From assembly GCA_023664705.1 (NCBI GenBank), contig JAMPFE010000085.1:1-7621 (forward strand): a DNA stretch of 7,621 nucleotides, given 5' to 3'. A program made the position numbers and the translations under genes. Origin of the DNA: Lachnospiraceae bacterium. Lineage in GTDB: Bacteria; Bacillota; Clostridia; Oscillospirales; Ruminococcaceae. Position 1 is the stretch's first letter. The number at the start of each line of letters is the position of its first letter. Of the stretch, positions 1-6,363 are shown piece by piece. The notes beneath the pieces were generated by a model that was not told where the DNA came from, searched no databases, and saw nothing but the letters and a program-made list of their open reading frames with translations.

Positions 1-38
1 TTTCTTTTCAGAAATAGTGACGGTTATTAAATATTTGC

Positions 39-332
39 TTAACTTAATGACATTGACTTTTCTTGTGCATTTATAGTATACCCGTTAAGGCAAAGGGTAA
101 TGTCGGCGCTTATCTTGGTTTGCGCCGTCACATTAACGTCTGATGTAAGATAATATTTACCCGCAGCTGTCGGCAGCGTAGACGTTGCCGTCCAGCCGCT
201 GTGGTTGCCCGTGCAGTTGCTGCTGTCGGCTGCCACCGCCGCCAACCTCTGCGGCACGTCGAACACGACCGACACCGCTATGACCGCAGCCGCCGATACC
301 GCCGCTATAAGCCTTTTAAAAACCGTTTTCAT
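39..332 (-). CDS. N-terminal part of a secreted beta-helix-like surface protein, probably frameshifted
   Basis: Encodes 97 residues before an early stop. The first ~35 residues are a clear signal peptide: basic start (K2, K6, R7), a hydrophobic Ala/Val core at about 8-23, and a likely cleavage site near AAVAA-DS, so the product is exported. The mature part ends with DITLCLNGYTI, a segment I associate with long right-handed beta-helix or repeat surface proteins of Clostridia, which normally run to many hundreds of residues. The start is well fixed by AAGGAGA (plus-strand 341-347) eight bases upstream of the ATG. The last residues (SMSLS, then stop at 39-41) do not look like beta-helix. One extra base in the A-run at 58-61 would continue the frame to the window edge with a strand-like sequence (VNVIKLSKYLITVTI). 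I therefore read this as the 5' part of a larger gene, broken by an indel or a sequencing error. Ligand and function are unknown. Confidence 0.65.
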   Translation of the reverse strand: MKTVFKRLIAAVSAAAVIAVSVVFDVPQRLAAVAADSSNCTGNHSGWTATSTLPTAAGKYYLTSDVNVTAQTKISADITLCLNGYTINAQEKSMSLS

Positions 333-454
333 ACCGTTTCTCTCCTTATTGTTTATTATTGCCCAAACCGCTCAAGCTGCTCGGACATTTACCATCGCGC
401 TTAGGGTCTGGAAAAATGTTTTTTGTGGGAATATTTAACCGATTTTACCTGCCG

Positions 455-1954
455 TCACTTCTGCGCACTCAGCACAAGAAGTTCGTCGGCAATGCTCTTT
501 ACCGCAGTAAAGGTCTTGACCGTGGCGGCGGAAACATTTTTCTGATTGTTTGTCTCGATAACAATATTTGTGGCTTTCCCGTAGGAGCTTTGCACCAATT
601 CCTCCATTTGCATAGCCATATCCCGCACGCGTTTGCTGCTTTCCTCGGTCTGGCGGCTGTTTTCCGCGATTTGCTCCGTCTTTTTCCGCGAATCCGCCTG
701 CAGCTCCCCAAGCTCCCCCGCCGACTTGCGTGCGCTTGTTATCTGCGATATTCCGCTGCCCACCGACTTCATATTCTCGGCGTTCGACTTTTTCACCTCG
801 TCAAGCATTTTCAGAACTTTCCCCACAACGTTTTCAATAGCCGTGGTTGACGTTTTAGACCGCGCCGCCAGTGTGCGTACATCCTCCGCAACCACGGCAA
901 AGCCCTTGCCCTGCTCGCCCGCGTGAGCCGACTCAATCGAGGCGTTTATGGCGAGAATATTCGTTTGGTCGGAAATATCCGCTATCTCCCTCACAAGCTT
1001 TGTAATCTCCTCGATAACCTTTTCAAGGCTGTGTATGGAATTTTCCGTCATATTTGCGGAAGTTTCTATCTCCCGCATACTTTCAACCGCCCTGTCCATT
1101 TGCTCCGTATAGCTGTTCATACGGCTGCATATGTCGTCGGATATTGCAAGCATTTCGTTTGTCCTGCCGTCTATGGCGGCTGTTGCGGCAACCATTTCTC
1201 CCACCGTTCCCTGCATTGCGTCAACGTGCTCCTTGCTTGCGGCGCAGTTGTCAAGGGTATCGTTCGCCGAGCCGACGATAGCCGCCGTCGCCCTTTGGGA
1301 CTCACCCATATCCTCCGCAAGCCTGCTCATCATTTCCGCAAGGCTTTCCGAGACCTCGCCGCATTTATCCATTATCTCCGCAACCTGTTCGCTGCTGTGG
1401 AGATTTGCCAAAACCTTTTCCGACGCCCCCGCAACGCTTATAAACACCATGCTCATAAGGACATGCTCAATGGTAAATCCCAGCATATAGGGCAAAAATG
1501 TCAGGTTGGGTGCGGCATTGCCGTTCTCAATTGCGTCTATAACGCGGAAATATGTGGAAACAAACAGCAGTATGTAAGTTATAACCGAAATTTTCACCGT
1601 GAATTTTTTGTTGAAGTACATACAGCTGAAAAGCTGCGCCATACCGTAGGTCATATAAATTCCCACAGAGGAGTTCATTCCCAGGAGCATTATGATAAAG
1701 CCAACCGCTAACACGCCTATGTACTTCATTACGCCCACGGGAACGCCCAGCTTTTGCAGAATAAACGGTCCTATGGTGCATACACAGCCTATTATCGAAA
1801 GCCTTATTAGGTCGCTGAACTCTATCCAGAAAATGCCTGCCGCCGTCAACCCGAACAGCGCGGGGAAAACCAACGTCATCCACAGCAGGACTTTTGTCAT
1901 ACGCTTGTTGACCTTTGCGTCGTTGAGTTGAAAAAAATTCATTTGCTTTTCCAT
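455..1954 (-). CDS. Methyl-accepting chemotaxis protein with six-helix membrane sensor region
   Basis: A 499-residue chemoreceptor that would signal to a CheA/CheW array at the inner face of the membrane. About six hydrophobic segments are visible at 22-44, 48-67, 74-93, 96-114, 119-138 and 154-175, with only short loops. There is therefore no periplasmic/extracellular Cache or four-helix ligand domain, and sensing is probably within the membrane or through a partner. No HAMP domain is obvious. The cytoplasmic coiled-coil signalling region runs from about 190 to the C-terminus. Its hairpin tip near residues 329-365 (DQTNILAINASIESAHAGEQ, then GKGFAVVAEDVR) matches the family's most conserved stretch. 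The frame opens at 1975, but that ATG lacks a ribosome site. I prefer the ATG at 1954 (MEKQMNFF), with GGATGG nine bases upstream; 1942 is also possible. It is transcribed divergently from the LytTR regulator gene. I see no convincing terminator after its stop, so read-through into the secreted-protein gene is possible. Confidence 0.93.
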   Translation of the reverse strand: MEKQMNFFQLNDAKVNKRMTKVLLWMTLVFPALFGLTAAGIFWIEFSDLIRLSIIGCVCTIGPFILQKLGVPVGVMKYIGVLAVGFIIMLLGMNSSVGIYMTYGMAQLFSCMYFNKKFTVKISVITYILLFVSTYFRVIDAIENGNAAPNLTFLPYMLGFTIEHVLMSMVFISVAGASEKVLANLHSSEQVAEIMDKCGEVSESLAEMMSRLAEDMGESQRATAAIVGSANDTLDNCAASKEHVDAMQGTVGEMVAATAAIDGRTNEMLAISDDICSRMNSYTEQMDRAVESMREIETSANMTENSIHSLEKVIEEITKLVREIADISDQTNILAINASIESAHAGEQGKGFAVVAEDVRTLAARSKTSTTAIENVVGKVLKMLDEVKKSNAENMKSVGSGISQITSARKSAGELGELQADSRKKTEQIAENSRQTEESSKRVRDMAMQMEELVQSSYGKATNIVIETNNQKNVSAATVKTFTAVKSIADELLVLSAQK

Positions 1955-1996
1955 AATAATACACCATCCGAACATAAAAATTTATAAACTTGTATA

Positions 1997-2025
1997 ATTA
2001 TACCATAAATATACCATAAAAAGCG
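1997..2025 (-). promoter_or_regulatory. Candidate promoter of the chemotaxis gene
   Basis: On the minus strand a perfect TATAAT lies at 2002-1997, about 43 bases before the preferred start codon. The hexamer 17 bases upstream (2025-2020, CGCTTT) is a poor -35 match. A good -10 with a weak -35 is what an activator-dependent promoter would look like, and a LytTR-like repeat lies just upstream. The assignment is inferred from sequence only. Confidence 0.4.
1999..2020. repeat. Tandem 11-bp repeat TATACCATAAA x2
   Basis: Two exact, adjacent copies of TATACCATAAA occupy 1999-2009 and 2010-2020. They fill the spacer, and overlap the -10, of the candidate chemotaxis promoter on the minus strand. One helical turn per copy would place both on the same DNA face, so a protein operator is possible. 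In AT-rich DNA a chance duplication is also possible. Confidence 0.6.
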
Positions 2026-2046
2026 GTACAAAAACCCAAAACAGCA

Positions 2047-2077
2047 AAAATAACACCTTTTTCGACGAAAATAACAT
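2047..2077 (-). promoter_or_regulatory. Candidate LytTR-regulator binding site (direct repeat, 21-bp period)
   Basis: AAAATAACA occurs at 2047-2055 and again at 2068-2076, exactly 21 bp apart. Read on the minus strand the two copies are TGTTATTTT, containing the GTT core of LytTR sites. Known AgrA-type sites are two 9-bp direct repeats with a 12-bp spacer, giving a 21-bp period. The flanking bases fit the published degenerate consensus only partly. The pair lies about 57-87 bases upstream of the predicted chemotaxis transcription start and about 100-130 upstream of the regulator's own start, so the chemotaxis gene is the likelier target. A short palindrome, TTTTCG-A-CGAAAA at 2059-2071, sits between and partly over the repeats. 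Confidence 0.35.
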
Positions 2078-2140
2078 AAAAAATGGTTTTTAGGGAATAT
2101 ATGGAAAATGTTTCATTGTCAAAAATAATATAAAAAGTTG

Positions 2141-2169
2141 TTGAAAAAAGTACAATTTTCTGATATAAT
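2141..2169 (+). promoter_or_regulatory. Strong sigma-A type promoter of the LytTR regulator-kinase operon
   Basis: TTGAAA at 2141-2146 and a perfect TATAAT at 2164-2169 are separated by exactly 17 bases. Transcription should start near 2176, giving a leader of about 25 bases that carries the ribosome site. Confidence 0.85.
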
Positions 2170-2185
2170 TAAAATGTATATTAGT

Positions 2186-2191
2186 GAGGAG
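2186..2191 (+). promoter_or_regulatory. Ribosome binding site fixing the regulator start
   Basis: GAGGAG lies nine bases before the ATG at 2201. It excludes an in-frame upstream TTG at 2138, which lies before the predicted transcription start. Confidence 0.8.
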
Positions 2192-2200
2192 TTGATTTTT

Positions 2201-2920
2201 ATGGTAAATATAGCTGTTTGCGAGGACAACCCGCTTGATATGGAGCGGCTGCGGGGTCTGCTTATGAACGTGAGCAGGGGCAGGCTTGCGGTGACGGAGT
2301 ACAGCCGCGCCGAGGAGCTGCTCTGGGACATTGAGACAAAGCGGCGGCATTTCGATATTTTTCTTTTGGACATCTATCTCGAGGAAATGAGCGGCGTTGA
2401 GGCTGCCCGCCGTATCCGCAAGGGGAACGAAAATGCCCCCGTGATTTTCATTTCCTCAAGCGAGGATTTTTACCGCGAGGCTTTCGACGTTTACGCTTTT
2501 CACTATCTTGTAAAGCCGTTTGAGCAAGAAACCGCCTCCACGGTACTGGAAAAAGCCGTCAAAAGCGTTGAGCGAGACAAAGAGGAAACTTTGCCGATAG
2601 TCTACAAGGGAAAGCACGCTTTGCTGAAATACGCGGATATTGCCTATATTTCAAGTATGAACCACCATTTGCAGTACCATATGCGTGACGGCAGCGAGTA
2701 CACATCTTACGACAAGCTGGACGAAATCGCGAAACGGATAAAGTCCGAGATGTTCGTCCGCTGCCACAAAAGCTTTATTGTGAACATCGCAAGCGTTAAA
2801 GAGCTTACCGCCGAGGGCTTCATCACGGACAGCGGACTTGTGCCGATTTCCCGTACGTACGCGGCGGCGGCTCGGGAAAGCTACAACAGCCGTTTATTCG
2901 GCATTTTTCAAGATAATTAA
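2201..2920 (+). CDS. LytTR-family response regulator (AgrA/VirR type)
   Basis: A 239-residue cytoplasmic transcription regulator, the usual length for the AgrA-like class. The receiver domain covers about 1-120, with the acidic pair E8-D9, phospho-acceptor D57 (FLLDIYLEEMSG), S85 in the switch position and invariant K105 (LVKPF). After a short linker, a LytTR DNA-binding domain spans about 131-233, including the characteristic RCHKSFIVN at 187-195. All key receiver residues are present, so phosphorylation control should be intact. The family binds paired 9-bp direct repeats with a 21-22 bp period; a candidate lies upstream at 2047-2077. The start at 2201 is set by GAGGAG and by the promoter position. 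The partner kinase begins 11 bases after the stop, indicating one operon. The genes it controls are not known; the divergent chemotaxis gene is a reasonable guess. Confidence 0.95.
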   Translation: MVNIAVCEDNPLDMERLRGLLMNVSRGRLAVTEYSRAEELLWDIETKRRHFDIFLLDIYLEEMSGVEAARRIRKGNENAPVIFISSSEDFYREAFDVYAFHYLVKPFEQETASTVLEKAVKSVERDKEETLPIVYKGKHALLKYADIAYISSMNHHLQYHMRDGSEYTSYDKLDEIAKRIKSEMFVRCHKSFIVNIASVKELTAEGFITDSGLVPISRTYAAAARESYNSRLFGIFQDN

Positions 2921-2931
2921 GGAGCGCAAAT

Positions 2932-4221
2932 ATGACCGAAAACGTTGCGTTAGTTGGACTGTTTTTAATATTTTTCTGGCACGTGCTTTTTATGTCGCGG
3001 CTTGGCGAACCTAAATTCCCCCGCCGAAAAAATTTCGTGATATGGCTTATTTCAATGGTTGTAATGCTGCTGACGGGGTACGTGCTGATGTACACGGTGG
3101 GAATGAATATGGGTGCGCCGATTTTGACAATACTGGTAATGATTGTTGCTATGACTGTATTTTTTATAACTTCGGCAGACCCGTTTCCAAAGAAATTTTT
3201 TCTTTTGGTAACTTATTACAATTTCTTTTATATGATGCTGCAAAGCGGGTTTCTTATATCGGCAATTTTTTACGAACCCGACACTGAGCCGTACCAAATA
3301 CTGTCAATAATTGTCAGGAATATTATACAGCTTATTGCGTATCTGCTGTACTTTAAATTCGTCCACCCAAAGCTGCGGGCGGTGAACGTCCGCCGAAACA
3401 GCGAGTGGTGGTATTTGAGCGTGATTTCGGTGCTTTTCACGGTAATTTTTATTACGCAGGCGATGTTTTTGAACCGTGTGTGGCTTTTGCCTACGGGGTA
3501 CACGCCCGTGTTCGCCGCAATTTTTATTCAGGGAATTGCAACGTCCCTTGTGGTTTTCAGAACGATTTCCTATATGGACAAAAATGCCGAGACGGTATTA
3601 ATGGAGCAGAATATGAAACTGCTTTCCGAACAGGTTGACCGCCTTATGGAGTCCGAGGACGAAACACGTTCTTTGCGGCACGATATGAACGGACACCTTG
3701 CCACGGTTTCCGCGCTCCTGCGGGAAAACAAGACAGACGAGGCGGTAAGCTATCTTGACGGGGTTACAGAGCTGCACGCAAAGGCGAAAAACGAACCGTT
3801 CAGCAACAACCCCTATATGAACGCGGTGCTGAACGAATACAAGGCGAAGTGCGGTAAAAACGGGATTTCCTTTATCTGCCGAATTGGTGCGGACAATTAC
3901 AGTCTGCCCGCTGCGGAGCTTTGCCTTATACTCAACAATGCACTGGAGAACGCATTTGAGGCTACTATGAAACTGCCCCAAGAGGAGCGGTACATCAAGG
4001 TGCAGGCGTCGGTTCGGCAAAAGCGTTTCCTGCTGCGGATAAGCAACCGTTATGACGGGGAGATACTTTGGAAGGACGGCTTGCCCGCCACCGTCAAAGA
4101 GGGCAAGGAGCACGGCTATGGGCTTGCCAACATTTGCCGCGCCGTGCAGAGCAAAGGCGGCATGGTTGACTGCCGCGCGGAGAAAGGATATTTTGTTTTG
4201 GATGTGCAGTTTAGGGTGTGA
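2932..4221 (+). CDS. Membrane histidine kinase, AgrC-like GHKL family
   Basis: A 429-residue sensor kinase and presumed partner of the regulator just upstream. Seven hydrophobic segments are visible at about 4-21, 35-56, 62-80, 89-113, 121-143, 160-180 and 192-210, an AgrC-like polytopic sensor without a large extracellular domain. A helical linker (215-245) leads to the phospho-acceptor H250 in LRHDMNGHL. The ATP-binding GHKL domain carries the N-box LNNALENAFEA at about 334-344 and a G-box HGYGLANI at 394-401. Relatives in this class usually detect cyclic or linear peptides made by AgrB/AgrD, but no such genes lie in the window, so the signal is unknown. Translation starts at ATG 2932 behind AAGGAG (2919-2924), which overlaps the end of the regulator gene; this suggests coupled translation. 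A strong hairpin 40 bases after the stop closes the operon. Confidence 0.94.
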   Translation: MTENVALVGLFLIFFWHVLFMSRLGEPKFPRRKNFVIWLISMVVMLLTGYVLMYTVGMNMGAPILTILVMIVAMTVFFITSADPFPKKFFLLVTYYNFFYMMLQSGFLISAIFYEPDTEPYQILSIIVRNIIQLIAYLLYFKFVHPKLRAVNVRRNSEWWYLSVISVLFTVIFITQAMFLNRVWLLPTGYTPVFAAIFIQGIATSLVVFRTISYMDKNAETVLMEQNMKLLSEQVDRLMESEDETRSLRHDMNGHLATVSALLRENKTDEAVSYLDGVTELHAKAKNEPFSNNPYMNAVLNEYKAKCGKNGISFICRIGADNYSLPAAELCLILNNALENAFEATMKLPQEERYIKVQASVRQKRFLLRISNRYDGEILWKDGLPATVKEGKEHGYGLANICRAVQSKGGMVDCRAEKGYFVLDVQFRV

Positions 4222-4260
4222 TATACTGTTTTTCTCGCATTTATATATCATATAATTTTA

Positions 4261-4297
4261 TAACCCACCGCTTTAAAACGAGCGGTGGGTTATTTTG
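4261..4297 (+). terminator. Rho-independent terminator of the regulator-kinase operon
   Basis: A perfect 12-bp stem (4261-4272 with 4281-4292; TAACCCACCGCT) and an 8-base loop are followed by TTTT. It begins 40 bases after the kinase stop codon. The short T-run is a little weak, but the stem is strong. Confidence 0.85.
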
Positions 4298-4399
4298 TCG
4301 GCTATGCGGAATTATTTTGTTTAGTCAATTTCACTCGGTTGTTTTCGGTATGCACTTAAAAGTTTGTTCAACAGAGTATCTTGCGCTCATCATAAATAC

Positions 4400-4433
4400 A
4401 AAACGCCCTCCGTGCAATGCGGAGGGCGTTTTT
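4400..4433 (+). terminator. Second strong hairpin terminator, probably bidirectional
   Basis: A perfect 13-bp stem (4400-4412 with 4420-4432; core CGCCCTCCG) with a 7-base loop is followed by a T-run (4429-4433). The AAAA at its 5' side becomes a T-run on the other strand, so it could stop transcripts in both directions. No gene inside the window obviously needs it, since the kinase operon already ends at 4297. Confidence 0.8.
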
Positions 4434-4460
4434 CGTGTTGTTTGGGAACAGCTCTATAAT
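4432..4460 (+). promoter_or_regulatory. Weak candidate promoter upstream of the helicase remnant
   Basis: A perfect TATAAT is at 4455-4460, just after the second hairpin. The hexamer 17 bases upstream (TTCGTG) matches the -35 consensus poorly. If active it would transcribe the remnant and the genes behind it, which have no other visible promoter in the window. Confidence 0.25.
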
Positions 4461-4514
4461 CGGCTTTGTCGTATTCGTTGCTGTCCTGCTATAGGCACTC
4501 CTGTTAGCAACAGC

Positions 4515-6350
4515 ATGGTCGAATTCTATGTTATGCAAAGATATTTGCGCCCCGATCTGCTTCAAAAAGCGGGCCTGGAGACGTTTGACGATTGGGCTTC
4601 AACGTTCGGCGAGGTTGTATCTCAACTCGAAATTAAGCCTGCCGGAAACGGATTCCAACTTAAGAACAGGTTCTCAAAATTTGTCAATATCCCCGAGTTA
4701 ATGCAGATTTACAAAGAATTTGCGGATATTCAGACCGAGGATATGATAAAACTCCCCGTGCCGAAGCTGAAAACGGGCGCGCCGATTGTCGTAAGCTCCA
4801 AACCCGATGACAGGCAAAAGGCGTATATGAAAGAATTGGCGCGGCGCTCCGAAGCAATTCATAACGGAAACGTTGACCCAAGCGAGGACAATATGCTGAA
4901 AATAACGCACGAAGCGAGGCTTTTAGGACTTGATTCGCGATGCATTTTCAAGGACGCTGAACCCGCGCCCGACAGCAAAGTGATGAAGCTGCTGGATAAT
5001 TTGGAGCAAAATTACCGCGAAACCGCAGAACAGAAAGGGGTGCAGATAGTATTTTGTGACATAGCGATAAACGAGGACTCGGAGCATTTTTCTATTTACG
5101 AGGCAATAAAAGACGACCTTGTAAAGCGCGGTATTCCGCGTGATGAGATATGCTTTGCAGGTGACGCGAAAACGGATAAGGCTAGAGCGGAGATGTTTGA
5201 ACAGCTCCGCAAAGGCGAAAAGCGGTTTATTTTGGCGAGTACGTCAAAGCTCGGAACGGGCGCGAATGTTCAAGACCGTATCTGCGCCATTCACCATTTG
5301 GACATTCCATGGAAGCCTTCGGATTTGATTCAGCAAAACGGTCGCGGAATTAGGCAAGGCAATATGTTCGACGAGGTTGCGATCTACCACTATCTCACCG
5401 AGGAAACGTTTGACGCGTATATGATGGGAATTATCACCAACAAGGCGAAATTCATCAATCAGATAATGACCTCGAAAGACCCCGTGAGAGTGTCCGAGGA
5501 CGTTGACGAGATGGTGCTTACATACTCGGAAATGCAGGCTATCGCGTCGGGAAATCCGATGATAAAAGAGAAAATTCAGCTTGACAACGACATCGCCACG
5601 CTGAAAACTCTCGAAGCCGAGCATAAAAAATCCGTGTTTAAAATGCAGGAATTAGCGGAACGAAAATTGCCGCAGATAATCGACAATTATGCGGATTTAT
5701 TGCAGAAAGCGAGTGCCGATTTGAAAGCATTTCAGGAACAGCACCCCGACAATGCCGAGTTCAAAATGGAGATCGACGGCAAGACGGTTGACGAACGCGC
5801 CGATGTTGGTAAAACGATTGAGGCAGCTATCGTCAAGTGTTCCACGACGGGCGAAACGGTGGCAATTGGGAAATATTTCGGATTTGGCGTTACTATCGAG
5901 AAAAATCCCGCGAATACTACTTTGTTTTCATCGGGAACACCGTGTGTGGCGGTGCTTCACGGCAAGCTGAATTATACCTGCGAGGTGTCGCTGAATAACG
6001 ACGTCGGCAACGTTCGCCGAATTGAAAATCTCGCGGGAATTCAGATAAATCAGAAAATTCAGCAGCTTTCCGCGAGCCTTGACAAGGCGAAAAATGACCT
6101 TGAGGAAGCGAAAGCTAATATGGTGAAACCTTTTGAACGTGCGGAGGAATTGGCGCAAATGCAAGCGCGCCTTGAATTTGTAAATGCCGAATTAAGCACG
6201 AATCAACCCGATGATGAGCCGATAATTGCAACCGAAATTCCGTCGGATAATTCAAGGGAGGACGAGCAGGATATTGCGGATAAAATAAATCCGCTGCCGA
6301 AAAATATTCCTCTGCAGAACGACGAGCCGCCGCATAAATTCAGACGATGA
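4515..6350 (+). CDS. C-terminal remnant of a giant SNF2-type helicase/methylase of conjugative elements (5'-truncated, likely pseudogene)
   Basis: Homologous in my recognition to the C-terminal part of the very large (often over 2000 residues) methylase-SNF2 helicase or DarB-like antirestriction proteins carried by conjugative elements. Homology begins abruptly at GTPVSNSM (4494-4517), the segment normally just after the first helicase lobe. Walker A, the DEAH motif and any methylase domain are absent. From ATG 4515 there are 611 residues. The second helicase lobe starts near 156, with motif IV-like VQIVFCDIA (176), motif V STSKLGTGANVQD (242) and motif VI QQNGRGIRQGN (273). It is followed by a coiled coil (~330-400), a conserved GKYFGFGVTI region (~452-505), a second coiled coil (510-560) and an acidic tail. 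The frame has no internal stops, so truncation is recent or the piece is retained. ATG 4515 has no ribosome site; no convincing start exists. Without lobe 1 it cannot hydrolyse ATP by itself. DUF3848-like and ArdC-like genes follow directly. Confidence 0.82.
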   Translation: MVEFYVMQRYLRPDLLQKAGLETFDDWASTFGEVVSQLEIKPAGNGFQLKNRFSKFVNIPELMQIYKEFADIQTEDMIKLPVPKLKTGAPIVVSSKPDDRQKAYMKELARRSEAIHNGNVDPSEDNMLKITHEARLLGLDSRCIFKDAEPAPDSKVMKLLDNLEQNYRETAEQKGVQIVFCDIAINEDSEHFSIYEAIKDDLVKRGIPRDEICFAGDAKTDKARAEMFEQLRKGEKRFILASTSKLGTGANVQDRICAIHHLDIPWKPSDLIQQNGRGIRQGNMFDEVAIYHYLTEETFDAYMMGIITNKAKFINQIMTSKDPVRVSEDVDEMVLTYSEMQAIASGNPMIKEKIQLDNDIATLKTLEAEHKKSVFKMQELAERKLPQIIDNYADLLQKASADLKAFQEQHPDNAEFKMEIDGKTVDERADVGKTIEAAIVKCSTTGETVAIGKYFGFGVTIEKNPANTTLFSSGTPCVAVLHGKLNYTCEVSLNNDVGNVRRIENLAGIQINQKIQQLSASLDKAKNDLEEAKANMVKPFERAEELAQMQARLEFVNAELSTNQPDDEPIIATEIPSDNSREDEQDIADKINPLPKNIPLQNDEPPHKFRR

Positions 6351-6363
6351 AAGGAGATTTTTT

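Larger units (their letters stand above)
4298..4493. other. Gene-free stretch and junction to mobile-element DNA
   Basis: No supportable gene lies between the kinase terminator and the helicase fragment. The helicase frame happens to stay open back to 4218, but those residues are Cys/Arg-rich, have no ribosome site, run through both hairpins and resemble no helicase. I translated the last ~60 bases in the other two forward frames: both hit stops and show no helicase motifs. The recognisable homology starts at about 4488-4494, so the breakpoint must be close by. I see no tRNA end, integrase site or obvious repeated ends here. Confidence 0.6.

Noticed and set aside
333..454. Possible riboswitch or structured leader between the chemotaxis gene and the secreted-protein gene on the minus strand
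   Set aside because: Partial pairing of CCCTAA with TTTGGG has mismatches, and I could not match cyclic-di-GMP class I or II conserved cores; no promoter or terminator is evident.
923..1711. Long plus-strand open frame of 262 codons opposite the chemotaxis gene
   Set aside because: It is antisense to a clear conserved chemotaxis protein, has a Cys/His/Arg-rich composition typical of shadow frames, and has no ribosome site.
2084..2142. Other GTT-containing stretches near the regulator promoter as additional LytTR repeats
   Set aside because: Their spacings (24, 27 and 30 bp) do not fit the 21-22 bp period and the flanking bases match poorly.
3598..4251. Long minus-strand open frame of 217 codons opposite the histidine kinase
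   Set aside because: It lies across the conserved kinase domain on the other strand and resembles no protein; codon-bias shadow.
4298..4435. Independent small RNA gene between the two hairpins
   Set aside because: The 3' terminator is convincing but I found no promoter with acceptable -35, -10 and spacing, so it is kept only as a question, not a feature.
4218..4514. In-frame extension of the helicase fragment back to a GTG at 4218, overlapping the kinase stop
   Set aside because: The extra ~99 residues run through two terminator hairpins, have no ribosome site, and are Cys/Arg-rich without helicase similarity; the open frame looks accidental.
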